DNA of 43,848 nucleotides. It comes from Rubripirellula sp. (GTDB lineage Bacteria > Planctomycetota > Planctomycetia > Pirellulales > Pirellulaceae). Position numbers and translations under genes: made by a program. This document shows positions 7,773 through 16,732 of the stretch, in pieces. The stretch's first letter is position 1. Each line of letters starts with the position of its first letter. The notes below the pieces were generated by a model. That model saw only the letters and a program-made list of their open reading frames with translations. It was not told the origin of the DNA and made no database searches. The stretch covers positions 1 to 43,848 of the forward strand of contig JAAXIK010000111.1 in assembly GCA_012270385.1 (NCBI GenBank), in the 5' to 3' direction.

Positions 7773-8516
7773 TCATCTCCAGCAAAGGATTTGGTGTTGG
7801 TTAGCCTGAGTCGATTGTTGCCAATCTCTCTGTGGTTCGGGGAAAGCATGAAGTGGAAACCGGCTCTCTGTTTCAATCGAGAAATTCGCTTCGGTAAGAA
7901 TTTTCTCGATCCTTCGACAATCGTTGCGATCTAGCAGTCCTGCGTTACTGTGCACCTCGATGTAAGCAGAATCTACGTTTTTCAACAAAGGAAAAATATC
8001 GCGAAGTACTGCTTCTTCCATCCCTTCGATGTCCAGTTTCAGGAAAGAGACTTTTTCCTCGCTCAAATAAGGCCCCAGTCTTTCGCAACGTACCACAGAT
8101 AAGTCAGAGTCCTCTCGATCTCCCCATTCAGGTCGCAGTGAATTTCCCCTCGAATCGGCTCCATGTCCGATTTGGCCAAAAAGTTCCCCTTCACCCGATT
8201 GGTCACTGATTGCCGTGCAAAAGCATTGCACTCCAGGTAGATCATTCTTGATCACGTTTTTTTGAAGCAACGCAAAAGCATACGGATCCGGTTCGAAGCA
8301 GATGATTCTGCATGTTGGCCATCGATACTTCCACTCGAGAATGGATACGCCGATGTTGGCGCCACAATCGATGATTAGCGGGACCTAGTCAGCCGGGGTG
8401 AAGAACGTTGGAAAGTCGTCGGCTGCCCGTAGCATTGACTCGGTTGCCTCCTCGTTTTCATAAAAAAGTTTGAACCCTTTGAAGTGGGTTTGGCGGATGG
8501 CGATTTTTAAAGCTCC
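7773..8516 (-). pseudogene. FkbM-family methyltransferase, broken by an in-frame TAG
   Basis: Reading the minus strand from just after a stop at 8517-8519 gives GALKIAIRQTHFKGFKLFYE, then PAD, a TAG codon at 8385-8387, and then without a frame change VPLIIDCGANIGVSILEWK and the rest of an FkbM-type SAM-dependent methyltransferase: the glycine motif DCGANIG, the acidic FEPDPYAF, SFLKLDIEGMEE, and the usual C-terminus ending QHQILCWR at 7773. The stop replaces the residue directly before the SAM-binding strand, and a CAG-to-TAG change would explain it. No ATG start is in frame before the 5' stop, so the N-terminus is also lost or frameshifted. A downstream TTG at 8270 could express only a fragment lacking the SAM site. 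FkbM enzymes O-methylate sugars or small molecules. A sequencing error cannot be excluded. Confidence 0.8.
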
Positions 8517-8702
8517 CTATGCTTGAACACCTACGAAGAAGATTTCAATCTTCAAAAATTCGTTGTACCTAAGGTGACAGGGTTTGCAACCGGAAGTCCG
8601 GTGATAGCCAGCTTTTTTAATTTGCTGCTATTTTCTCGCCAAACTCCCCGCGTATTTTTGTTCATTGTGAATCTCACGAGCCAGAGACTTTGGAGAACGT
8701 AT

Positions 8703-9524
8703 TTGAAATATTTGCTGCTATGGATCACGACCATTTGTGTTGTCCATTTTCTTGATTTACAGGACGATGCTCTGCCTAAAGCAGAAGGTGGCTTGCTGAT
8801 TCGAAACTTGAACCAAGCACAGTTGATTGACTTTAATGATTTTCGAGCGGCAGGAGTGGTAAGTAATCCGGACATTGATCAGCTGGATTCTTCTATTTGG
8901 AGAATCCAAGGTTTATCCGATGGGGTAGGGCAGTTTGGAGGAAACTACTCTTCTGGTGATTGGGTAAGAGGCGCCGTTCGCAAGGGCGTGCGGATCGGTG
9001 GCATCTATGCATTCGATCTGTCGTTTAATAACGCTTTGGATTGGGCACTTGGTTTTCAACCAACAGGTAGCGACTTAAGTGCAGGCAGCCTCGCAATAAG
9101 GATCGTCAATCAAACGAGTTATACAGTGGACAAACTCATTGTTGGGTTTGATCTACTGTTTAGAAATAACGAAGAAAGATCCACAAAGATTAGTTTGAGC
9201 TATGGGCCTGATGATATTCACTTCCTAAGTATTCCGAATGCAGCATGGGTATCCGAAGATGCATCGGTAGATGGAGCTTGGTGGGAACGTAAAAGCTGTG
9301 AGTTTGAGCTTGATCAATTGGTTGTGCCTTCAAACGGTTCCTTTTACTGCCGTTGGCAAATCGAGGATTTTGCGGGCAGCGGGCGTCGTGATGAGATTGC
9401 CATTGATAATGTGAGTATACAATTAGCAAGTACGACTGAGACCGTTCCGGAGCCTGAAAGTCTGGTTTGGGGAATCGTGCTGGCTGGGGTATTAGTCGGC
9501 GCAATCCGAGCCAGGAAGAAATAG
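8703..9524 (+). CDS. PEP-CTERM-anchored exported protein of unknown function
   Basis: The C-terminus is VPEPESLVWGIVLAGVLVGA followed by IRARKK: the Pro-Glu-Pro motif, a single membrane helix and a basic tail of the PEP-CTERM sorting signal that exosortase recognises. The open frame extends to a TTG at 8523, but I place the start at the TTG at 8703 because GGAGA lies 7 bases upstream and the following residues (KYLLLWITTICVVHFLDLQ) form a good signal peptide. That gives 273 residues. The body is beta-rich with many Gly/Ser/Asn, as expected of a surface protein (for example IRNLNQAQLIDFNDF, DEIAIDNVSIQL). This resembles the lectin-like or choice-of-anchor body seen in many PEP-CTERM proteins, which is only a structural impression. 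No exosortase gene is in the window. The gene is divergent from the broken FkbM gene. Confidence 0.7.
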   Translation: MKYLLLWITTICVVHFLDLQDDALPKAEGGLLIRNLNQAQLIDFNDFRAAGVVSNPDIDQLDSSIWRIQGLSDGVGQFGGNYSSGDWVRGAVRKGVRIGGIYAFDLSFNNALDWALGFQPTGSDLSAGSLAIRIVNQTSYTVDKLIVGFDLLFRNNEERSTKISLSYGPDDIHFLSIPNAAWVSEDASVDGAWWERKSCEFELDQLVVPSNGSFYCRWQIEDFAGSGRRDEIAIDNVSIQLASTTETVPEPESLVWGIVLAGVLVGAIRARKK

Positions 9525-10172
9525 GGGCAACGCAATGCTGAGTCTAATTTTCTCGTCGCACGGCTAGACGAAGCTCAAAATAAAAGGATCTCAGTAGCCA
9601 CCAGTCGTTCTCCGATTCGGTAAACACTCACGTGTGCAGGCAGTCCCTACTGTTGTCAGAAACTTTGAGATCGGTGTCCACATGACCCTCGATCTTTCTT
9701 CCCCCAAAATTGGAGCCCTCCGATTGGAGCCTCCGGCGGGTTTCAGAACCCCTTCCGTGTCCCGTTTCGACGCGCAGATCGACCCTTGCGGAAACCATAG
9801 CAGCTCTGTAGAGGGGTGTGATCTGTCCTTTGTAGAGGCCGATTTGGCCGTCACAATCGATTTTGGTTGACCTACAAAAATCAATGCGATAACCTCGGCT
9901 CAAGAGAAAATGTCGATCAGGGCTTTATTTCAAGCTACAATGGTCGAGATACCCCCCGAAAATCCTCTATCCTTTTATGCTTTAGAGGCCTACCTAAAGC
10001 TTCTTCCGGTTCCGATGCAGGGATCGAGATGAAGTGTAATTGAGATCCGCAGCCCGACCTAGCGTGGAAGTGTCCAAAGGTTTTTGGATGGAGATGCGGA
10101 GAACTGAATAACCGAACACCACAAGTTTGTTATTCCACAACGGAATCAAAATTATTCTTGGAGATCAGAGAT
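9525..10172. other. Gene-poor region with overlapping short open frames and a small tandem repeat
   Basis: No gene is confidently supportable in these 648 bases. Short open frames overlap on both strands between about 9590 and 9900 (78-97 codons) and I could not decide whether any is translated; none resembles a family I know. ATTGGAGCCCTCCG (9709-9722) is followed at once by a near copy, ATTGGAGCCTCCG (9723-9735). The segment 9600-9870 is richer in C on the plus strand than its neighbours. The last 100 bases should hold the promoter for the DUF1501 gene. Confidence 0.45.
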
Positions 10173-11477
10173 ATGAGTTGTCAGGGCAATCCTTTTGGTC
10201 GTCGCGGCTTTCTAACAGCCGGTGCGTTTGGTGGTCTGGGTATCTCTTTGCCACAGCTCTTGTGGATGCAGCAGTCCGCTGCAGAACAAAAGCACTACGA
10301 CTTCATTGAGGCTAAAGCAAAGAGTGTGATCCACGTTTATCTGCCAGGCGGTATGGCTCATCAGGAAAGCTGGGATCCAAAACCTTATAGCCCTCTTGAG
10401 TATCGCGGCGAGATGAAGCCTGTGAAGACCAACACAGGTGAGATCTTCTGTGAGTCCATACCTAAACTCGCATCGATCGCGGATCGTCTTTGTGTCATTC
10501 GATCCATGACACACGGCGAGGCTGCCCATGAGCGTGGGACACACAATATGTTTACGGGCTACAAGCCAAGTCCTGCATTAAAGTATCCAAGCTTTGGTGC
10601 CGTAGTGAGTCACGAGTATGGCCCTCGAAACAATCTTCCTCCTTATGTTTGCATTCCTAATCAACCCAATGAGTTCGCGGGCACCGGTTATCTAAGTTCA
10701 TCCTACGGACCGTTTTCACTTGGTAGCGATCCGGCTTCAAGTGGATTCAAGGTACGTGATTTGGATCTTTACGGGGGCATGGATGAAGAACGATTCATGC
10801 GTCGCAGATCTGCGCTGACAACCGTCAATAAGCACTTGGGGTCAATGACCAACGCGGATAGCGTCCTCGCGATGGATACTTTTTATGACCGCGCTTACAG
10901 TTTGCTGAGTTCTCCTGAAGCCAAGGCAGCATTCGACCTCACCAAAGAAGATCAAAAGGTCAAAGACGCTTATGGTGTCAACCAAGCCGGGCAGAGAATG
11001 CTGATGGCTAGACGTCTTGTGGAAGCTGGGTGTCGTCTAGTGACTCTGACCTACGGTGGTTGGGATATGCATAACGGTATCACCGCGGCCATGAATCGAA
11101 CAATGCCGCCTCTGGATCAGGCACTGCATCAACTCATTACGGACCTTGAGCAGAGAGGAATGCTGGATTCCACTCTAGTCATGGTAAGCAGCGAGTTCGG
11201 GAGAACGCCCAAGATTAACAAAGACGCGGGTCGCGATCATTATCCTAAAGTCTTTAGTGTGATGATGGCTGGTGGTGGTATCAAAGGAGGCACGATCTAC
11301 GGTGCGTCCAACGCGACAGCTTCCGAGCCAGAGTTCGATCCCGTCTCACCTGAGGATTTGGCAACCACCATGTATCGTCAGTTGGGAATTGTCGCCGATA
11401 AAGAATTGATGGCTCCTGGCGATCGTCCTATTGAAATCGTTGATGGCGGCAAGGTGATCGAAGACATCATTGCCTAG
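10173..11477 (+). CDS. DUF1501 domain-containing protein with Tat signal
   Basis: DUF1501 proteins belong to the alkaline phosphatase/sulfatase-like superfamily and are greatly expanded in planctomycetes; their substrate is unknown. The frame opens at a TTG at 10158, but the ATG at 10173 has GGAG 9 bases upstream and begins a twin-arginine signal: Arg10-Arg11-Gly-Phe-Leu followed by a glycine-rich hydrophobic stretch (TAGAFGGLGISLPQLLW). The 434-residue protein shows the family landmarks VIHVYLPGGMAHQESWDPK, SMTHGEAAHERGTHNMFTGY, GGWDMHNGI, and VSSEFGRTPKINKDAGRDHY near the C-terminus. These His/Asp-rich segments correspond to metal-site regions of the superfamily. It should fold in the cytoplasm and be exported by Tat. 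It is the first of four consecutive genes for exported proteins; the next starts 73 bases downstream. Confidence 0.93.
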   Translation: MSCQGNPFGRRGFLTAGAFGGLGISLPQLLWMQQSAAEQKHYDFIEAKAKSVIHVYLPGGMAHQESWDPKPYSPLEYRGEMKPVKTNTGEIFCESIPKLASIADRLCVIRSMTHGEAAHERGTHNMFTGYKPSPALKYPSFGAVVSHEYGPRNNLPPYVCIPNQPNEFAGTGYLSSSYGPFSLGSDPASSGFKVRDLDLYGGMDEERFMRRRSALTTVNKHLGSMTNADSVLAMDTFYDRAYSLLSSPEAKAAFDLTKEDQKVKDAYGVNQAGQRMLMARRLVEAGCRLVTLTYGGWDMHNGITAAMNRTMPPLDQALHQLITDLEQRGMLDSTLVMVSSEFGRTPKINKDAGRDHYPKVFSVMMAGGGIKGGTIYGASNATASEPEFDPVSPEDLATTMYRQLGIVADKELMAPGDRPIEIVDGGKVIEDIIA

Positions 11478-11550
11478 CATTTGGATAATTTAATTTTAGT
11501 AGGGCCGGCTTTTTGTTGGTCCGTAGTCCATTAGCGCAACAAAAAACTTC

Positions 11551-13974
11551 ATGACTATGCGATCGAATTTGCATCTGCCCAGTGCATTAATTGTTCTTCT
11601 GCTTATGTCGTCCTCCGTTTTTGGGTACCGCCCTGAGATCGTTAGTTCGACTCCGCGTGGTATGCAGAGAGGTACAACACAGAAAGTGGTGATTCAGGGT
11701 GTCAGGTTAACAGACAGCCGGCAACTCATCCTGGATAAGCAGGGTATTAATGTGCTTAGTCTGAAGCCCCTTGATGATAAAAAAGTCGAGGTGGAGCTTG
11801 AAGTACCAGAAACAACAAAGCCGGGTTTGTATCCGCTGAGGATAGCTGCTGAAACGGGACTTAGTAACGTTCTGATGTTCAGCATAGGAGCTTTACCGAC
11901 CATTGATGAGGCAGAGCCCAACAGCGATTTTGCGTCCCCCCAGATCATCGAGAATAATGTCACGATTGAAGGGGCAGTTGCGAGGGAGGATGAAGATTAT
12001 TTTGCTGTAGAGTTAAAGCAGGGAGAGCAGCTTACGGTCGAGTTGGAAGGCGTTCGAATCAAAAAAGGACGCAGTAATCCTTTCTTTGATCCCTATGTAG
12101 CGATTCTCAATTCGGAACGATTCGAGTTGGCCACTAGCGATGATGCCCCTCTGCTTCAACAGGATTGTTTATGCTCCATCAAGGCGCCTGCTGATGGGAA
12201 GTACTTGGTTCTGGTCCGAGATAGTTCCTTCGGTGGCAATAATGATCGATATCGGATTCATATTGGATCTTTCCCCAGACCGATTGCTGTTGTCCCTGCT
12301 GGTGGCGCACCCGGCGAAGTCATCGATATGACCTTCATTGATTCTTTGGGGGAGGCATGGGTTGAAAAGGTTCAATTGCCCAGTGAAGAGTCTGATGCCT
12401 TCCCTCTTGTTGTTGAAAATGAGAAAGGCGTTGCACCGTCACCGAATTTCATACGAGTCAAAGCACAGGGTAACGTGCTGGAAGTCGAGCCGAACAACTC
12501 TTTCCGAGAGTCCACAACTGGGACATTGCCTGCGGCCTTTTCGGGGATTATTGGTGATTCCGGAGACTATGACTTTTTTAGTTTTGAAGCAAAGAAGGGG
12601 CAGACCGTTCGCTTGAAGTTGTTTGCTCGCAACATCCTCAGATCCCAGTTAGACGGGGTTGTGAATGTTTATAACGCAAGTGGTAGTCGGGTAGGCGGGA
12701 ACGATGACTCGGGTGGACTTGATAGTTCGCTCGATTACAAAATCCCCGCGGATGGTGTTTATCATGTTGGAATCAACGATCATCTCCGTAGCGGGGGACC
12801 GGGTTTTAGCTACCGCCTAGAGGCCACTCTGGTGGAACCTGAGTTGGTTTTGACTCTGCCGGATAGAACCCGTTACGTCGCTACTCAGATCAACGTAGCT
12901 CAGGGTAATCGTACCGCTGTGATGCTCAATGCGTCTCGAAGGGGCGTCGGGGGAGCGATTGATTTGGAATGTCTGAATCTTCCTGAAGGCGTTGAGCTCA
13001 CTCCTATACAAATGCCCGCTAATCAGAGCACGGTTCCTTTTCTCCTCTCTGCATCCAAGGAGGCGCCTTTGGACGGTCGGCTCGTTAATGTGGTGGGACG
13101 CATTCCCGATAATCCAATTGAAGGTCGTTTTTCCCAGCAGCATCAAATGTTGATTGGCCTCAATAACAATGTGGTGAATGATTATTACGCCGATCGAGCA
13201 GCCATCGCAGTCATCAAAGCGATGCCATGCACTATTGAGGTCGTTGCACCTAAGGTTCCAATTGTTCGAAATGGATCGATGGGCTTGGTTGTTAAAATCG
13301 ATCGTGGAACGCTCGACGCGGATGTACCCATTCGCCTGCTCTATAATCCACCAGGAATTGGTTCTAGCGGCAGCATCAAGATTCCCAAAGGGCAGAATGA
13401 AGCAGTGATCCCGTTGACTGCAAATGGATCTGCCGCGATTGGGCAATGGCCAGTCATCGTTTACGCATCAGTGGCAGGTAACGAGATCGCAAGTGAACCT
13501 GTAATGCTCGACATTCAGGACAAGCTCTTCAATTTCACTTTTCCCAAGACATCTGCTGAGTTGAGTAGTGAGTCAGCGGTTTTAGTTGATGTGGAAGTGA
13601 TGAGAGAATTTACAGGAGAAGGTGAGATAGAACTCTTGGGTCTACCGGCCGGTGTTGTGTGTGAGCAAACCAAACAAGCTGTCACTAACGAGACTGAGCA
13701 GTTGGCTTTTAAGGTGAAAATTGAAGAGAAGGCACGCGTTGGTCAGCATAAGTCAATCGTTGCAAGGGCAACAATCACAAGTCCCGACGGGAAGATCACA
13801 CAAACCTTGGGCACAGGAATTTTACAAGTTGATAAGCCCTTGCCTGCACCGGTTGTGAAGAAAGAGGAAGCAAAACCCAAGGAAGTGGCCAAGGCTCCGC
13901 CTAAACCTGTGCAAGAGAAGCCGCTAAGCCGTCTCGAGCAGTTGAGACTTCTCAAAAAACAGCAATCAGAGTAA
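11551..13974 (+). CDS. Exported protein with two PPC (bacterial pre-peptidase C-terminal) domains
   Basis: The 807-residue protein begins with a signal peptide (SALIVLLLMSSSVFGY) and an IPT/TIG-like beta domain at about 28-112 (PEIVSSTPRGMQRGTTQKV). Two PPC-type modules follow: one at about 128-245, starting DEAEPNSDFASPQII and containing EDEDYFAVELKQGEQ, and one at about 310-430, starting LEVEPNNSFRES and containing GDYDFFSFEAKKGQT. PPC domains are beta-jellyroll modules attached to secreted enzymes, usually implicated in protein or glycan contacts. The remainder is beta-sandwich-like, and the C-terminus has a Pro/Lys/Glu linker and a short basic helix (LSRLEQLRLLKK). No catalytic motif is visible, so it is probably a structural or binding component. 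The ATG has no strong binding site; ATG at 11557 is an alternative. It lies between the DUF1501 and DUF1549/1553 genes, an association I know from planctomycete genomes. Confidence 0.85.
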   Translation: MTMRSNLHLPSALIVLLLMSSSVFGYRPEIVSSTPRGMQRGTTQKVVIQGVRLTDSRQLILDKQGINVLSLKPLDDKKVEVELEVPETTKPGLYPLRIAAETGLSNVLMFSIGALPTIDEAEPNSDFASPQIIENNVTIEGAVAREDEDYFAVELKQGEQLTVELEGVRIKKGRSNPFFDPYVAILNSERFELATSDDAPLLQQDCLCSIKAPADGKYLVLVRDSSFGGNNDRYRIHIGSFPRPIAVVPAGGAPGEVIDMTFIDSLGEAWVEKVQLPSEESDAFPLVVENEKGVAPSPNFIRVKAQGNVLEVEPNNSFRESTTGTLPAAFSGIIGDSGDYDFFSFEAKKGQTVRLKLFARNILRSQLDGVVNVYNASGSRVGGNDDSGGLDSSLDYKIPADGVYHVGINDHLRSGGPGFSYRLEATLVEPELVLTLPDRTRYVATQINVAQGNRTAVMLNASRRGVGGAIDLECLNLPEGVELTPIQMPANQSTVPFLLSASKEAPLDGRLVNVVGRIPDNPIEGRFSQQHQMLIGLNNNVVNDYYADRAAIAVIKAMPCTIEVVAPKVPIVRNGSMGLVVKIDRGTLDADVPIRLLYNPPGIGSSGSIKIPKGQNEAVIPLTANGSAAIGQWPVIVYASVAGNEIASEPVMLDIQDKLFNFTFPKTSAELSSESAVLVDVEVMREFTGEGEIELLGLPAGVVCEQTKQAVTNETEQLAFKVKIEEKARVGQHKSIVARATITSPDGKITQTLGTGILQVDKPLPAPVVKKEEAKPKEVAKAPPKPVQEKPLSRLEQLRLLKKQQSE

Positions 13975-14084
13975 CGCTCTGTAACCTAACCTTAATATCC
14001 GAACAAAGTCGCATTCCTTACGAGAGAGTCCCGTAGGAAACGATTAGACAACGAGAGTTCCAAGAACTGAGGGTTCGAATAATC

Positions 14085-16547
14085 ATGCGTTTTCAATCGC
14101 TGATGACACTATTATTGATTCTCACATTAGTGAATAAGACTGCATTTTCTGCAGAACCAGAGCCCGCAGCGGCTACCAAGTCAACACCTCCGACAGGTGC
14201 TGGGCTGAAGCTAGCGGTTTTCCCTGCGTCTATCGATTTGACCACAGCCAGGGATTACCAAACATTCATTGCAACGGTGACCCGAACCGATGATGTAACG
14301 ATTGACGTGACCACGAAGGCAAATTGGACTCTCACTACCGAAGAGTTATGTAGGATCGAGGGTAATCAACTTTTCCCCATCAGTGACGGGGAAGCCGAGT
14401 TGATTTGTGATTACGCAGGAAAGCAGATCCGCGTACCGATCAAAGTGGAGCATAGTGCGGAAAAACTCCCATTGTCCTTCGAAAAAGACATTGTTCCCAT
14501 TCTGACTCGGAGTGGTTGCAACACCGGTAGTTGTCATGGTGCTGCTCGTGGCAAAGATGGGTTTATGATCAGCCTTTTCGGTTATGACCCCAACGGCGAT
14601 TATCATCGGGTGACTCGAGAAATTGGTATGAGACGTATCAATCTCGCTGTGCCTCAGGAAAGTTTGTTCCTTACCAAAGCAGTTGGACAGGTTCCTCACT
14701 CCGGCGGAAAATTATTCGGAGCAGATTCGGTTTACTATGAGATGATTCTGGAGTGGCTGCGCGATGGCGCTCTAGCCGATGAGAAAGCGCCTCCAAAGGT
14801 TAGTAGTCTGGATGTGTTTCCAACCCAAGCCGTCATTGAAGGTAAAGATAGCACACAGCAATTCATTGCAGTCGCACACTACGACGACGGAACCACCCGA
14901 GACGTCACCAACCTTGCAGCATTCATGACTAACAATGAAACATCGGCTGCGATAGATAAGGATGGTTTAGTGACTGCCGGAGCGAGAGGCGAAGCCTTTG
15001 TGATGGCGCGGTTTGAAACCAAAACAGAGGGTCGCCAAGTTTTAGTTCTTCCGGAGGACCTACAGTACGAAGCCCCCGAGATCACTGGTAATTACATTGA
15101 TCAATTAGTCGGAAAGAAGTTGAATCAACTCCGTATTCTTCCAAGCGGTCTATGCACGGATGAGGAATTCCTGCGTAGGTGCACGATCGACATTACCGGG
15201 CAACTCCCCACCGAGGAAGACTACCAAGCTTTCATGTCGGATACCGCAGCTGATAAGCGTGCAGCACTCATCGAAAAGCTCTTGGCACGAAAAGAGTTCA
15301 GTGAAATCTGGGCAATGAAGTTTGCACAACTGCTCATGATTAAGAGTTCTAATCAAGTGAGTTACAAGTCGGCCTTCCTTTACAACCAATGGCTCACAGA
15401 TAACTTCGCCAGGAACGTTCCTCTGGATCAGATGGTGAGGGAACTGTTGGGTGCCACCGGTGGTACGTTCAGCAATCCAGCAACCAACTACTATCAGATA
15501 GAGCGTGATACCCTGAAAAGAGCTGAGAACGTGGCTCAAGTATTCATGGGCATCCGAACTCAATGTGCTCAATGCCATAACCATCCTCTCGATAGATGGA
15601 CTATGGATGACTATTACGGGTTCGCAGCATTCTTCTGCCAAACCGGCACTAAGATCGCCGAAGATTACAGGGAAAAAATCATCTACGACCGCCGAAGTGG
15701 AGAGGTGAAGAATCCTGTTTCCGGTCAAACGATGGTGCCGCAGTTTCTTGGAGGGGAACCTGTGGATACGAAAGGAAAGGATCGGCGCGTCGTCATGGCG
15801 GAATGGCTAACGAGTCCGGAAAATCCATATTTCTCAACAAGCATTGCAAATCGTGTTTGGGCTCACTTCATGGGGGTCGGCACCGTGGATCCCGTTGATG
15901 ATATTCGTGTCAGTAATCCACCTACCAACCCCGAACTTTTTCAAGAGCTCGGGACCAAGCTTTCCGAATACAACTTCGATTTTCGGCAGTTGGTCCGAGA
16001 TATCTGTAATAGTCAAGCCTACCAACGCACCGCTATCGCCAACGACAGCAACCGGACCGACACTCGCAACTATGCCTATGCCGTTGTCAGGCGGATTCCT
16101 GCTGAGATGATGCTGGATTGCGTCAGTCAAGTCACGAACACGAATGAGAAGTTCCGCGGACTACCCCTTGGTGCACGCGCCGTCCAGATTGCAGATGGAC
16201 GTACCAGTACCTATTTCCTCGATACTTTCGGTCGAGCACCTCGGGAGACGGTTTGCGATTGTGAAGCTTCTACCGATCCTTCGTTATCTCAGGCACTGCA
16301 TCTCCTCAACGGGAGCTCAACCAATGGAAAGATAACCCAGGGCAAGGTGGTTACTGAGCTACTAGAGGACTCAACGCCAGAGCAAGCACTCGATCGGCTA
16401 TATGTGCGTTGCCTTTCTCGCTACCCCACGGATACAGAGAAAGCTGACCTGATGGCGGCGATCAATGCCTCACCCAGTCCAAAAGAGGGTTTGGAAGACA
16501 TCTTTTGGGCGATCTTGAACTCACGTGAGTTCGTATTTAACCACTAA
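14085..16547 (+). CDS. DUF1549/DUF1553 domain-containing exported protein with cytochrome-like motifs
   Basis: The 820-residue protein has a signal peptide (MTLLLILTLVNKTAFSAEP), an Ig-like N-terminal region, then SGCNTGSCHGAARGK with Cys145-x4-Cys150-His151, a variant of the c-type heme motif found in this family. A second Ig-like (bacterial Ig domain 2) segment follows at about 245-325. DUF1549 (about 345-535) contains RRCTIDITGQLPTEEDY and a canonical Cys494-x2-Cys497-His498 in QCAQCHNHPLDRW. DUF1553 (about 575-810) contains SPENPYFSTSIANRVWAHF and FGRAPRETVCDCEAS. These domain pairs are characteristic of planctomycetes; their function is unknown, but the two CxnCH sites suggest redox or metal binding in the periplasm. 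The gene is 110 bases after the PPC gene, third of the four-gene run. Confidence 0.92.
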   Translation: MRFQSLMTLLLILTLVNKTAFSAEPEPAAATKSTPPTGAGLKLAVFPASIDLTTARDYQTFIATVTRTDDVTIDVTTKANWTLTTEELCRIEGNQLFPISDGEAELICDYAGKQIRVPIKVEHSAEKLPLSFEKDIVPILTRSGCNTGSCHGAARGKDGFMISLFGYDPNGDYHRVTREIGMRRINLAVPQESLFLTKAVGQVPHSGGKLFGADSVYYEMILEWLRDGALADEKAPPKVSSLDVFPTQAVIEGKDSTQQFIAVAHYDDGTTRDVTNLAAFMTNNETSAAIDKDGLVTAGARGEAFVMARFETKTEGRQVLVLPEDLQYEAPEITGNYIDQLVGKKLNQLRILPSGLCTDEEFLRRCTIDITGQLPTEEDYQAFMSDTAADKRAALIEKLLARKEFSEIWAMKFAQLLMIKSSNQVSYKSAFLYNQWLTDNFARNVPLDQMVRELLGATGGTFSNPATNYYQIERDTLKRAENVAQVFMGIRTQCAQCHNHPLDRWTMDDYYGFAAFFCQTGTKIAEDYREKIIYDRRSGEVKNPVSGQTMVPQFLGGEPVDTKGKDRRVVMAEWLTSPENPYFSTSIANRVWAHFMGVGTVDPVDDIRVSNPPTNPELFQELGTKLSEYNFDFRQLVRDICNSQAYQRTAIANDSNRTDTRNYAYAVVRRIPAEMMLDCVSQVTNTNEKFRGLPLGARAVQIADGRTSTYFLDTFGRAPRETVCDCEASTDPSLSQALHLLNGSSTNGKITQGKVVTELLEDSTPEQALDRLYVRCLSRYPTDTEKADLMAAINASPSPKEGLEDIFWAILNSREFVFNH

Positions 16548-16732
16548 AAAGGCATCGGCAGACTGTCCCAACGAGGGGAAACTCTGCTCTTTACTGGTTT
16601 TTATTACACGCTTTCGGAACTGTAACCTACAGTTCCAAAGCGACTGCGCTCCCGGATCAATCGGGGGAAGCATAATACGTAAAATTGTTTTTGGTCTGAA
16701 CGGGTCAATCCCACGCAATCGACTGATTATTG

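Noticed and set aside
8385-8387. TAG as a recoded amino acid (for example pyrrolysine) in the FkbM gene
   Set aside because: No pyrrolysine machinery is seen, the family has no such residue, and the gene also lacks a start, so a pseudogene or sequencing error is simpler.
9634-9870. 78-codon plus-strand frame with reasonable-looking codons
   Set aside because: No binding site, no recognisable family, and competing minus-strand frames of similar length; recorded only as part of a gene-poor region.
12817-13446. 209-codon minus-strand frame inside the PPC-domain gene
   Set aside because: Shadow of the PPC gene; composition rich in His/Asn/Arg and no recognisable motif.
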